A DNA stretch of 64,000 nt from Thermothielavioides terrestris NRRL 8126 (taxonomy: Eukaryota; Ascomycota; Sordariomycetes; Sordariales; Chaetomiaceae), in the NCBI RefSeq assembly GCF_000226115.1, contig NC_016460.1, forward strand, positions 1,860,001 through 1,924,000, in the 5' to 3' direction. The notes below the pieces were generated by a model. That model ran no database searches. It was not told the DNA's origin and saw only the letters and a program-made list of their open reading frames with translations. Both the position numbers and the translations under genes were made by a program. Below, piece after piece: positions 23,880-36,246 of this stretch. How positions within the stretch are numbered: position 1 is the first letter of the stretch; every line of letters starts with the position of its first letter.

Positions 23880-25005
23880 AATAGGGGCTTAATCAGGGAG
23901 GAGCTTAGCTCTATATCTAAATAGGATAGTATAGACTACAAAGTCTTTTAAGATTATAGAACTATACGATACTATATTGATAGCTATATAACAATGATAT
24001 AGCCAACCTATTAAGGCTCCAATATACCGATACTAGTATCTCTAGGAGATATAGAAACCTATTGAGGTATATACGTTCTAGGGGTTTATTAAGACCTTGT
24101 CCTAGGAGACCTTCCTTTGCCTAGATAGCGTAAGGTATCGAAAAGATATCTTATTATCCTTAACACTTCAAAGACCTGTTGAGGCTTCGTTATTATCGAC
24201 GTAACGGTTGTAAAACGCTAACCTAATCGAAAGACGATAATTCTATCCTCCTAAGTAGAGATAATGGCAGAATTTTCATCGATTATTATTTTCTTCCCTA
24301 GTCTAGCTAAACTAGTTATAAAAGTGGTTAAACATAGTAGCTACTTACAAGCTTCTAAGCTTAGGACTATACCTTTATAACACTTAGCTTCTTCTAATAG
24401 TATATCTAACACTATTTTATATCGGATATAAGGTCTTAATATAGACTTTTGCTTTTCTTCTTAAGAGCTATACTCTCACTACTATTATACTAGTTAGGTC
24501 TAATATATTAGTTGCTAAAGGTATCTAAATGATTTATAAGGAACCTATAGTTATCCTTTAAGGCGTTTAAACCGTATATTCTAAAGAAACCTAACTTCTT
24601 AAAAGGTTTTCTTCCTCTAGATAGACGTCAAAGAAGTCGACATTCCTATAGAAATATATATATCAGTCTTTTTATAGTCTATCAATATAGTCGTTGCCTT
24701 TCTTAAAGACGATAGCTAAACGTCTAATGACTAGACTCTAGCGATATATATATACACTGTCTATAGAAGCTCTAGGAATTCTATTGACCTCTATAACACT
24801 ATTAATCTTAATACTAACCTCTAAAGGAAAGTCCAAGGATATATCTATCTTATAGCCTTTCTAAGGTATACTAAGCGAAGAAGACTTAGCTAAAGTAGTA
24901 TAGACACCCCTTCCGTCTTCGCTAAATACCTCTACTTTGCCTATCTATATAGAGGTACCTATAGTAATACCTTCTAGTCTCTTCGAAGCCGAAGCTCTAA
25001 AGAAG

Positions 25006-27698
25006 ATGACTAAGTACGTTCTTGCTACTATGCTTAGTACGACCTTTCCGACCCTAGCGAAGGCTAGCCTTTAGGGCCACTTCTCTAGTTAGAATACTAT
25101 ACATTGGATTAAGACCTTTGAAAAGATATATAAGGCTTATTAGATTACTAATAACAAGACCTATATATATCTGTTCAAGCTTTAGTATAATACTACGATC
25201 TAGCCTATTATCTATTACTAGGAGAAAAAGGACTAAAAGACCTAGGCAGCTTTTAAAGCTAAGTTCCTAAAGCGTTAAAAGGGCGATAATCCTAAGTAGT
25301 ATAAAGACGGAGGTTACCTTTATAATCTAATCGAAAGGAGATACTAGCTAGTTAGTAAGGTTATCTATAACTACTTTGAGTTGATCGACTATATATATAC
25401 TATCGCCTCTACTAAAGTTCGTAAAAAGCTATAGTATATAATCGTTCCAACTATATAGTACACGCTTAATTAGCGGATCTAGGTAGCTCTTAAGGACTAC
25501 TAGCGTACCCTAAAGAAGGACGACAAAGACTCTATCTATACTACGAAGTAGGTAAACTTCCTTAAGTTCGTTTAAAATGCTCTTTAGAAGGGTCTTAACG
25601 CGAAAGACCTTTTTCTTAAGACCTATAAACGTAAGATCGATCTATAGAAGTACTACTCGCCTCTAGCTACGCCTACTGTTAAGACGACCCCTAAGCTATA
25701 GGAGTAGGAAGAGGAGGAGCTGAAGAAAGCTCTTATACCTACGCCCAACGATATCGACGATCTAGCTAATTAGCTCTAGCGTCTATATATCTAGAAGTAG
25801 AAGATCGCTAAGTAGTTCGAACGAAAGATCAAGGCCCTTCGTTTATATAGAATCGATCCTACTCCTAATAAGATCAAGGTTCTCTAAATATATTTCTAGC
25901 AACGGAGCTACTTATAGGAGAGACGCGTTAGCTTTATTACTAGCCTATATATTAATAGTCGTCCTCCTAGCTATAGTAGACCTATAAGCTTTAGCTATTG
26001 CTACTATTATAATGACTTTAACTATATAGTCCTTAAGTATATAGAAGCTATAAAAGCTATAGCTATAGGTCTAATATATCGTAAAGGTATAGACTACTGC
26101 CTTAGCGATAGGAGTAAGAAGGGCTATATACTAGCTAAGACGATCACCTTTATAAAGACAAATATTAATAATGTATAAGAGGTTAGCAAGATCAGCTAGC
26201 TTATCTTTATATATATAGCCTATTGTCTATAGTATAATAGCTACCCTATATACTAGATGTACTATCGTAAGTATAAGCGCCTAAATAGTCGCCTATTTAA
26301 GCTAGATATATCCCTAGTACTAAATAAGTACTACCTCTAGTAGCTTAAACTATATTAGGAGCCTACGACTATCTAGACGACGATCAATCGTCTTATATAC
26401 AAAGGGGAGCCTAAGCTCACCTTCGCCTTCTATTATATAGCGTCTAATTAGTTGTCGTTTTATATAGTTCCGTTAAAGGGAGGTCGTATCTTGACTTAGG
26501 AGGTTGTCCTATAGCCTATGCTAAAGGCTAACGAATTCCGTCGACTACCTCTTCCTCTCTTTGACTAGACTGAAGGGGAAGCTAAGGAGGAAGTGGACGA
26601 GGAAGTGGAGACTATATTTCAAAGTATATCGCCTATTAAACGTCGGTTCACTAAGGACGAAAGGAAAGATAACTTCTAGATAAACGGCACTCCTATATCT
26701 CTAGTAGAGCCTCCTTATATAACTATCTTTAAGAACCTAGCTATAGTGAATCGTATAAAGAAAAAGGAGCTATAGTCTAAGCTACTTACACTAAAGGTTA
26801 CTACGTTACCTTTATATATAAAGGATATAATCTATACTATAATAAAGGCGAAGACCGGTCTAACCTTTAATAACTTAGTCTATATCTCGTCTAAGTATAA
26901 GGACGCTCTGATTATATATCTATAGGGCATTTCTACCAACGTCGAGGTCATTGACTATAAGGGGTCCAATGTTCCTAAGCCTAACAGACCAACCACTATA
27001 CCGAAAGATATAAAGGTCTATATATAGGCTCTATACATCAATATAAATACGTTTAACGACTCTTCCTCTAGTTAGACTAAGATAGTTCTAGCAATCTTCG
27101 GAGTTACTAAGGATAGTGTATAGAGTATCTATATAGGAAGCCTCTAGGAGCGTTAGATTTGTAAAGGTCTACCTAGAGACATTGACAATCGTATCTATAC
27201 CCTACTCTAGAAGTTTATCTTAATACTTTTAATCTCGTAGTATATAGAACTTAGTATAATAATAAGAGTATAGTCTCTTCCTACTCTATATATCTAGTTT
27301 AAGAAAGGCTATTATAATAAGTACCTTGCTCTAATCGACTTTGGTTCAAAGTACAACTATATCTCGATAAATGTTATTGAGAAGTATACAATACTATACT
27401 AGCCTACTAAGGTCATTTCAAAAGGTCTTTATAGCTTAGTACCGTTTATTAGGGAGACTTAGGTCACTCTATACCTAAGAAGAGTCGACATCAACCTTTA
27501 CTTCTTTATAACTAAGGACATTGCTAGTAGCTATAAAGTAATCTTCGATATACTATTCATTAAAGATATCGCTCTAACCTTCGATTATTATAATAGTAAC
27601 CTAATCACTATCAATCTAATTATAGAGGAGAAGATAGTCTAGACGTATATCGTCTCTAAGAAGATTATCTAGCGGAATCGCCTACTATCTTTAATATA
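25006..27698 (+). pseudogene. gag-protease-like frame of the inner element
   Basis: A single frame of about 900 codons can be followed from ATG 25006, interrupted only by RIP-type stops and with no frame change over 2.3 kb to the protease motif. Features include a Lys/Glu-rich gag-like region, a Cys-poor remnant of a zinc-finger block near 25990, and IDFGSKYNYIS at 27334-27366, which resembles the DSG/DTG active site of retroviral aspartic proteases with Ser changed to Phe. The following IFDILFIKD..LTFDY segment fits the same fold. Confidence 0.65.
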
Positions 27699-28822
27699 AT
27701 TATCTGCTTAGGAGCAATTTCAAAGATTGACGAAGAGTCCTAAAAGAATCCCTAACTAGGTAGAGATAGAGGAGGGCGAGACTACCCTCGGTTTCTTCGA
27801 CAATTATATAGATAAAGTGGTTTTTTATTTCGTTTTATAGAAGTCCTATATACTACTCTTTAGTACTCTTTTTCACATTGTATATTCTTATTCGTTATCT
27901 TCTCCGTCTAGACAAAAGAAGAAGGGTAAGATTAAATTGTTGCCCTATTTAAAAGGGAAGAGAAGGACCCTGATTAGAAACTACTTTTCTAATAGAAGGC
28001 TAAGGCAAGCATTCTACTATAAGTTCAAGGAAGCCCTAAGGACGTTTATACTCTAGAAGAATATTGTAAACAAGGTTTAGCCTATCGACCTAGCACTGTT
28101 CTACCCCTTCGACTAAAGGACTAGCAAACTACTTTAGGTTCGCTAGTAGTACTTATAGAAGATCTTAACAATATATTAACCTAGTAGGATATTAAAGCTA
28201 AGATTATAGAGATTACTACGCTATAAGCGACTACGATATAAAGGTTTATTGATACCCCTATAGACAAGATAGACTAGGAGCATCTCCTTAGTAGTAACCT
28301 AGTTAAGGACCTTAGGGCACTAGTATAGATAGCCCTTAAGAAGATAGTACTTGATCTCTACCTCTAGGAAGAGAAGACACTTATCTATATACTTATAAGG
28401 AGGCTAGACTACCTTAAGATACCTTATATACTAGTGTAGAAGTATCTTTAAATATATAGATCACCTATATCATCTAGCTAGACATTACCTTCAATATAGT
28501 ACTGTAGCAAACGCCCTTATAAGGAGCCTACAAAGCCTAGACGTCTACTTTGCCTACTACTATATAACCTATACGACTATACCTTCGCTTATAAGTATAA
28601 GTATCTAGTATAGTAATAAGGCTAGGATATATATATTAAGGAGGTAGAGGAGTACGAAAGATAGTGGGATTAGCTACTATAGCCAACTGGACCTTCGTAA
28701 GTCGAGCAAGCTATATATAGAGAGTAGCTCAAGGAGTAGCGACGATAAGAAGTGCCTACTAAGAGAGCTTTTAAAGTACGAGCTTGCCTATAGGAGCGTA
28801 TAGTAAGCTTAAAAGGGAAGTG
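27699..28822 (+). pseudogene. second decayed frame of the inner element, function unknown
   Basis: After the gag-like stop, a further decayed + strand frame (for example VLPLRLKDQ..., LVKDLRALVQIALKK when TAG is read as Gln) extends toward the 3' LTR. No reverse transcriptase, RNase H or integrase motif is visible. Confidence 0.4.
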
Positions 28823-29319
28823 TAGATTAGGGTAATAGACTACCTAGATATAGGGGGACCTAGTTTTTCTACTTTTCTATTTGTCTTAGAGCATTGTATT
28901 CGTTGTTAAGGGGTCTAGCCCTCTAATTATATATATTTAAGTAGGCTAAGCCTATCTTCTTTATTATTAAGTAAGACATTAAACAATTGTCAATATACGT
29001 TTATTGACACTACGTTGGTAGTCCTTCTTCTTCTAGGAAGGCTGTTAAGCCTCTCCTTTCGTTGTTCTACCTTTGTCTAGACAGTAGGTATTCGAGCTAT
29101 TGAGCTTTGACTATATTCTTATTGTCTTTTGTCTTTCTACTATATCCTACTAGACGTACCTAAGCTATATATCTTCCTCTTAGGAGACATCCTTTCTACT
29201 ATTCGATACGCACTATCTTCATCTGTCTAGAGGTACACTGTATTCCTTTAGGAGCTATCTCGCGCGCCTGATCCTAGGTGTGGTAGGGTAGGTTGGTGTA
29301 GAGGTTTTGCACCATTTCA
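28823..29319 (+). repeat. 3' LTR of the inner element (497 bp)
   Basis: Direct repeat of 23383-23879. It ends CATTTCA and is followed by the CTAC target copy and the resumed Ty3 gag frame. Confidence 0.9.
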
Positions 29320-29323
29320 CTAC

Positions 29324-32300
29324 AACTACCCTAAGAAGCCTAAAGGCGTAGGTAAGGTTAGAGGTGCAAGGCGTCAAGGCTACAAAGGTACTCGTTACGC
29401 TCTAAGGACTAAGTATAAAACGAGCTTTAGTTATTTGTAAAACGATAACGAAAAGGAGGGAAAAGCTCGTGCCTAGTAGTAGACCCTAGTACTACTAGTG
29501 TACTCTTCCTATATAGGAACCGAGTTATAGAATACTTCTAAGCTACTACTACCCTATATACTAAGAAACCCTAGGAGGTTATAGTAGATTTGGACACCTA
29601 TACTAAGATTGATATAGTTAGCTTTAAGTTTATAAAGCGGCATTATCTTCCTATAGTAAAGCCCTTTTCGCTATAGACTTGTATAGTAGACGCTTAGATT
29701 GCCTAGTTGTATAGAGTGTTCTCTATACCCCTAGAGCTGTTAAATGGAAGAGGCGTAATATAGAGGCTTAACGTCTCTTATATAGCTATTGACTGCCCCT
29801 TAATCAAAGGAGGGTTAGCTATTATTCTAGAGATATCTACAATAGTAGAAGAATATATCTTACTATTTCTAGTAACTAAAGAATAGTAGTTTATACCTAA
29901 GACTACCAAAGTTCGTTTCGAACACCTAAAGTAGTTCGTTAAAACATTATACTAAAAACTCTATGTTTACACTCTATTTATATACCCTAATATACTATAA
30001 GCTCTGTTCCCTAAGGAGAAGGAGGATAAAGAGATATAGACGAAATTGTCCTAAGGTAAGGACGAAATCCCTAAGGAGCTCTAAGACTTCGCTAATATAT
30101 TAGACCCTACTAAGGCTAATATTCTGCCGCTATATTATAAGATCGATTATACTATCAAGCTATTACTAGGTATAATACTGCTAGTAGGGCTTATTTACCT
30201 ATTAGCTCGAAAGGAGTTAGATATCCTTAAAGAATACCTTTGTAAAAACTTAGTAAAAGGGTGTATCTAAGAATCTTAGAGCCTAGCTATAAGCCTAGTT
30301 TTGTTTATACCTAAGAAGGATAGTACTCTTCGACTCTATATTAATTACTAAGGGCTTAATAAAATTACAAGGAAGAACTGCTACCTATTGCCCTTAATCT
30401 TAGAGATCTTGGACTATATAATTGGTACTAAGTACTTTAGCAAGTTAGATATTAAAGAGGCCTACTACTGAATCTATATTAAGGAGGGGGACGAATAGAA
30501 GATAGCCTTTTATACCCGATATAGCCTATTCGAATATTTGGTTATACCCTTTAGGTTAACCAACACCCTAGCAACTTTCTAAAGTTATATCTATTAGGCA
30601 TTAGGGCGACTTATAGACGATTTCTATATAGCTTTCCTTAATAACGTCCTAATCTTTTTAAAGGACTACAATATTTATATTTCCTATATTCGGTAAGTCC
30701 TTAAGAAGTTGTAAGCTATATAGTTATACTATAAGCTAAGTAAATGTCAGTTTTACCAATGTAAGGTCGAGTTTCTTAGATACCTAGTAACTCTCGAAGG
30801 AATTACTATAGATCCAACCTAAGTTTAAACTATTTAAGAATAGCTAAAGCCTACTATTTACTAGGACATTTAAATCTTCTTTAGGTTTTATAATTTTTAC
30901 CGATAGTTTATCTCCTACTATTTGGAATTAGTACTGCCTTTAACTGCCCTACTAAAAGGACTAGAAAAGGGGAGGAAACTAAGATCCCTCTAATTTATTA
31001 GTGAAGAACGAACGGCTTTTAAGCAACTTAAGCGAGCTTTTATAGAAGCGCCAACATTGCGCTATTATAACCTATAGAGGAAGGTAACTATCGAGACCGA
31101 TACCTCCGACTTCGCTATAGGAGTAGTCCTATTTTAAGAAGAAGACGATAGGACGAGACGACCTATAGCCTTTTAGTTAGCTAAGTTCTCTAGATCGTCT
31201 AAGAATTATAGGATATCCAACAAAGAAATAATAGCGATTATTAAGGCCTTTAAACATTAGCGCTATTACATTGAAGGGAATAACTTTCTAGTCACTGTCC
31301 TCTTTAACTATAATAATCTATAGAGCTTTATAAAGTAGATATATCTAAATAGACACTAAGCTAGATAGTGTATATACTTTATAGGATACAACTTTATTAT
31401 TAAGTACTAGGCAGGTAAACGAAACCTAGCTAATAGGCCGTCGAGAAGACTTAACTATAAAGAAGGGTCAGCTTCAAAATATATAGCGTAGTTGCCGACT
31501 TTATAGAATAAAATAGTCGAACTCTAGTAAGTGTTTGCTAAAGAGAGGCTTCTACGTATTTAATCTATTATATAGATAGGTATAGAATACTAGATACCTA
31601 ATAGCGTAGAGAGCCAACTATATATTAGCCCTAAGATAGCTATAAAACGTTAGATAGTTACTACCTAGCTAGTAAAGTAAGGTATTTAAAAGCCCCTTAG
31701 TATAGACGAACTTAAAGAATTACTTAGTTGAGAGCAAATTATATCTAGAAAGGTCGTAGCTACTTATATATAAAGCGAAGCCCTATACAACTTAGTACCT
31801 TCTAAAACAATAAGAGAGTTGATCCTAGAGTTATAGAACTCGGATCTAATAATACAAAGAATCAAAGACCGTCTACGGATTCTATAGCGAAGAACTGATG
31901 TTACCCCTAAATAGGAGTTAGGACCTAATGACGAGCTACTATATTAAGCTAAGCTTTATATCCTTGCCGAAGAGGCTATAAAGCAAGAGCTCCTTAGGCG
32001 ACACTATAATGATCTTTTAGCGGGATACTTTGGTTATAACTAAACTAAGGAGTTGGTACAATAGAAATATTATTAGCTAAGTATCGATAGAGAAGTAAAC
32101 GAATACTACAACACCTGCCTAATATATTAGTACTAGAAACCGTTAAGACATCGACTTTATAACAACCTTCAATCGCTACTAATACCGATATAACCTTAAA
32201 GCGAGATCGCTATAGATTTTATTATAGGTTTTCCTATAGTAGAACAACCAAATAGCGAAAAGGATATAATCTTAGTTGTAGTCGACTAATATATAAAGAT

Positions 32301-33300
32301 AAGTCGATTCTTCCCTATCTTAACCTCTATTTATAGCTAAGAGTTAGTAGAACTCCTCTATTATGAAATTAAACTTAAATACAAAGTACCTTATAGATAC
32401 CTTAATGATCGAAGCTTAGTCTTTACCTCCTAATTCTAAAGCGATCTTTACTATTTAAACTAAGTAAACTATAGACTTTCAATAGTATTTCACCCCTAAA
32501 CTAATAGCTAGACTAAACAAATGAACTAAACCCTTATTCAATACCTCCGATATTTCGCTTCTTCAAATCCTATTATTTAGGCAATACTCCTCTTTAAAGC
32601 TAAATTCGTTTACAACAATTCCGTTAATACAACTATTAACGTTACCCCTTTTCAAGTACTTATAGGTTACAACTCTATAATTTCCTATTGTATTAAGGAC
32701 AATGCTCAATAGAGGAGGGTACTATACCTTAATGCAATAGAATGGATTAAGAAGCTTAAGGAGTTACACTAATAGTTGGAGCGATATTAGGCCAACGCTA
32801 TAGTAAGTTAGAAACGGTACTACAACGAAAAATATAAGCTAATAGAGTTCTAGAAGGGAGCCCTAGTTAAGTTGTCTACTTAGAATCTAAGATTTAAGAC
32901 TAGTAAAAAGCTAAAGCCCTAGTTCGTTAGGCTATTCTAAGTATTAGACTAAGTAGGATCGCTAGCGTATTAGTTAGCTCTACTATATAAGTATACAAAG
33001 CTATATAATATATTTCTAGTAGCTCTATTAAAGCCCTAGTATATACGAACTATAGCTAAAGAAACCTAGATACCAATGCTAGACCTAGAGAATAATAAAG
33101 AATAGGAAGTCGAAGAAGTATAGGCTAAATAGCGAATCGAAGGCGAAATATTCTTTTAGGTAAAGTAGGCAGATTAGCTATCAAAGTACAACTAGTAGGT
33201 CTATAAAGACGATATAGCAAATGTACAACAGATAATCTACTAGTTTCGACGGATATATAAAGCTACTATTAAAAGGAAGTAAGGAGAGGACGTCTAAAGT
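29324..33300 (+). pseudogene. gag 3' end and pol of the Ty3/Gypsy element
   Basis: After the knuckle end, the decayed polyprotein shows reverse transcriptase landmarks VIPFRLTN (30541) and FLNN at 30634-30645, where YLDD is expected; Asp-to-Asn changes destroy the active site. RNase H has ETDTSDFAIG near 31093. The integrase zinc region begins HYNDLLAGYFG at 32001 and is followed by an AIDFI.GFP core start. A chromodomain-like end (EVEEV..RIEGEI...VKWADW-like, then EDDIANVQQII) lies at about 33,100-33,250. Many TAG/TAA codons interrupt the frame, so it is dead. Confidence 0.85.
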
Positions 33301-33639
33301 ATATTAAACAATATATAATATAGCGATATTAGGTTAGCTTAGTTATAGCTAGAGACCGATATACATAAATTAATTTATATAGTTATATACCAACAAAATA
33401 ACTAGATCTCTTCCCTAAAACCCTAATTAAACTATAAGAGAACGCTAGGTTAGCGACTTATAGAGCGAGTAGACCTACTCTATTAGGTCTAGGGCATTTT
33501 CGCGATCGCTAATTTCATTAGTAAATAATAGGATCAACTTCTTAGTAAAATTGTATTTCGCCTATATCTAGGTAAAATAGCCTACGTCGTTAGGACGAAG
33601 GTAGCAAGCCCTCTTCAAGTCCTATACTTCTAGCTTACG

Positions 33640-34461
33640 TCGGTACTAAATCGCCGTCAATATTCTTAGCAACTAACCTAAAGGACAGACAAGAGCGATC
33701 TACCGCTAACGAAGATATATTATCTAGGCGCTTAGGCTATAGAAAGAGGGAAACGTTGAGTTCTATACGCTTGACAACTATAGCCTTAAAGGCTAGTTGC
33801 TAGTCGATTGTAAAACGCTTATTCAACGTAATACTATAGATATAGCGGTAAGCCTCGTCTATAGTGTAGAATATATCGACCAACTTTTTTAATAAATATA
33901 CAATACTATAGCGAGTATCGTCTAAAAGGGCGAATTCCTCGTCGTCCTCCTAACCGTCGAAGAACTTATAATCGAATAGAACCTAACTCTCCTTAGCCTT
34001 ATAGAGGAGGTGAGCAATATATAAACCGATTATTAGATTAGTTAAATCGCTAAACATTGTACCAATAGCCTAATAGAGTTAGCAAGTAAACTACTACTAA
34101 GTGTCAGTCCTAAGCTACCTACTAATATATAAATATCCTTCCTTTTAACGTATTGATTATAGCGACTTAAAGAGGATTTGATAATAATATACTTAGGAAT
34201 AACGAGTATCAACGAGTTATATAGAAGATTTTTATATACTATATATAAACACTTAAGGTATAGCGACTTCTTATAGGCGAGAAGCGTAAGAAACTCTTTA
34301 AGATCTATAATAAATCGGCAAAGAAAAGGCGACGAGTATAAAACAAAGAGAAACGACAATATATAGATAGTGACAAATATAAAAATACAAAGCAAGCAAA
34401 TAAGGAAGAAGAGAGCACTACGATCAACAAGATAATAATATATAAAAAAAAGAAAATACAA
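33640..34461 (-). pseudogene. antisense ORF between integrase and 3' LTR of the Ty3 element
   Basis: On the strand opposite to pol, a 139-codon frame (34461-34042) is free of stops despite the heavy RIP around it. A second protein-like frame continues from ATG 34057 (FSDLTNLIIGLYIAHLLYKA...) to about 33,640 with only RIP-type stops. The two are offset by one base, through decay or an intron. No domain is recognised. About 1.4 kb of extra sequence here is more than a Ty3 element needs after its chromodomain. Confidence 0.45.
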
Positions 34462-34779
34462 AGCGCAAAGTATAGCTATAACAACGTAAATTTAAAAGCG
34501 AAGAGTAGGTAGTCTATATATAATAATAAAATACAAATTATTATAAAAAGGGCAAAGCGCACTATATATATTACCCTAGTAACTAGTCTAACCCTATAGG
34601 GATACTCTACCAAATCCTAGACGAAGCTCGTAGTTAGGTAGACAACCTATTACCCTTTGCACTACTAGTCGGCGAGTCTATATAGGTAGATAGACCTTTT
34701 CTAGAGATTAGGCAATGCAATACGTTGTCGACTACGAAGTCTGAACCTAAGGACAGGTTCCATAGAGGGGAGGACAAAC

Positions 34780-35099
34780 TGTTATAGTACGTATATAAAC
34801 CGTTGTCGAGTAGGAGCTAGCACAGTTCTAAGACGGAGTAAGCACCTAGAACCTAGAAGCTTATATCTATAATATACGATATAACGTATATACTTGGAGC
34901 CTAGGAACCGTAGCTAAAAGGGTAGGTAGTCACCTACCGAGGTGAAGAAAGATTCCTAATCCTCTAAGGATTAGCCTCTAATCACAATAGGAGATATATA
35001 TAGACAGTGTCGCCTTAGAAACTACAGCTACTCGTCCTGATTACTGTGACTCTCCACCTTGAGGCATCTTACCAGTAGCACTCGAAGACTCCTATTATA
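34780..35099 (+). repeat. 3' LTR of the Ty3/Gypsy element (320 bp)
   Basis: Equal-length partner of 21904-22223, followed directly by the AGCGT target copy. Confidence 0.92.
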
Positions 35100-36246
35100 A
35101 GCGTTTAGATAGGTCCTAATAGCGAGGTTATAACTAAACGACTACTAGGCGGAGGGATCTAGTTTATCAACAACGTCAATAGCAATAACTCGAACGATCC
35201 AAATAAGATGATAGTACCACCTTACCCACTACTATAGTTCTATAGTATACCGCTATACTATCCTAGGTATCCGCTATATCCTCTAGCTCCCCCAACTATA
35301 GCAAGGAACAACGCGCCTAAGCTAGCTTAGCTAACTAGATTCCTAGCCCCTTATTCGAATATAGGCGCTATTTGCCTAGGAAAGCCTCTATCTATTGCTA
35401 GCAACGTAAACCTACAAGAGATCATCCTACTACTATGTTCTTCGTCGCCACCGCCTAAGCTAGAAGGAAAGGAACCCTCTAATATAGTCAATAACTTCAT
35501 TAAGACCTTCGCTCGCCAATATAGCCTATTAAGTCAAAAGGACGTAATAACGGCTCTCTACTAAGTTAATAGGTCTCTATATATCGAGGGTAGAAGGGTT
35601 CACGACATTCGTCAGCTTCTAGATACATAGTTCTCTAACAACGGCTTCCTACAACACCTTGTCGCTATGTTCTATAGCGCTATAAAAGGCTTTTTGAAGG
35701 AAGAAGTAGAACTAGCTAGCTTTGATAGGAACCTAGCTCACTAGACCTAATAGGCTATATAGAGCACTGAACATATCGTATAGCGTGCTAAGCAGGCTAT
35801 ATAGAGCACAAGGTATATCGTATAATATACTAAATACGCTATATAGAGCGCTAAGCAGGATAGTACGTTCTTTCTACATTGTTATAATTATATAGCTAAC
35901 GTTTGATTATATACTAGTTTTTTTAATTATCGACTCGTCGATCAATCTATTATACAATTCTCTCCTCAATACCTCGATCCGTTATACACCTAGGTTTAGG
36001 CTACTAGATTTAGAAGAGTTGGCGCTAGGATACTAGGAAAACATTATATAAGAGGAGGAAGATAGCTCGACAACGGCTTTATATATAGATAATGATAATA
36101 GTGAACTATAACTAGGAATCTATCTACAAGATATAGTGTTCAACCAATAGTTCTAGTACTCTAGAACTCCTAGAACTGCTCCAAATATACTGCTATATAA
36201 TCTACCGCCTTATCCTCTTTTTAGAACGGCATTATCACCTTCTTAA
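35100..36246 (+). pseudogene. 3' part of the long unknown ORF of the DNA transposon
   Basis: The frame left at 21903 resumes at AGC 35100 without phase change. It encodes a Pro/Tyr-rich stretch, then FIKTFARQYSLL, DVITALYQVNRSLYIEGRR and LVAMFYSAIKGFLKEEVELA-like helical sequence, followed by repeats of the form AIQS...IVQ.AKQ. Near 35,990 the best protein-like frame shifts by one base and ends in an acidic tail (EEEDSSTTALYIDNDNSE) with a stop at 36244-36246. No family is recognised. Its 3' end overlaps the transposase 3' end by some 26 bp. Confidence 0.6.

Larger units (their letters stand above)
23383..29319 (+). mobile_element. inner gag-bearing LTR element without RT/integrase (TR-GAG-like)
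   Basis: Identical-length LTRs of 497 bp (23383-23879 and 28823-29319) bound a 4.9-kb interior. A 4-bp CTAC duplication flanks it (23379-23382 and 29320-29323). The interior encodes a long gag-like frame with a retroviral-type protease signature, and a second unrecognised frame. I find no reverse transcriptase, RNase H or integrase motif, so the element looks non-autonomous and probably used enzymes of another LTR element. LTR ends are decayed (TA in place of TG at the start). Confidence 0.75.
21904..35099 (+). mobile_element. Ty3/Gypsy chromodomain LTR retrotransposon (RIP-decayed, itself interrupted)
   Basis: Two 320-bp LTRs (21904-22223 and 34780-35099) begin TGTTATAG and end TATTATA (CA decayed to TA). 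The insertion is flanked by a perfect 5-bp duplication AGCGT (21899-21903 and 35100-35104). Between them lie gag, an RT/RNase H/integrase region and a chromodomain, all in + orientation, plus an antisense ORF before the 3' LTR. A second LTR element occupies 23383-29319. With that removed, the Ty3 element is about 7.3 kb. Order RT-RNase H-integrase and the terminal chromodomain place it among fungal chromoviruses. Confidence 0.9.
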
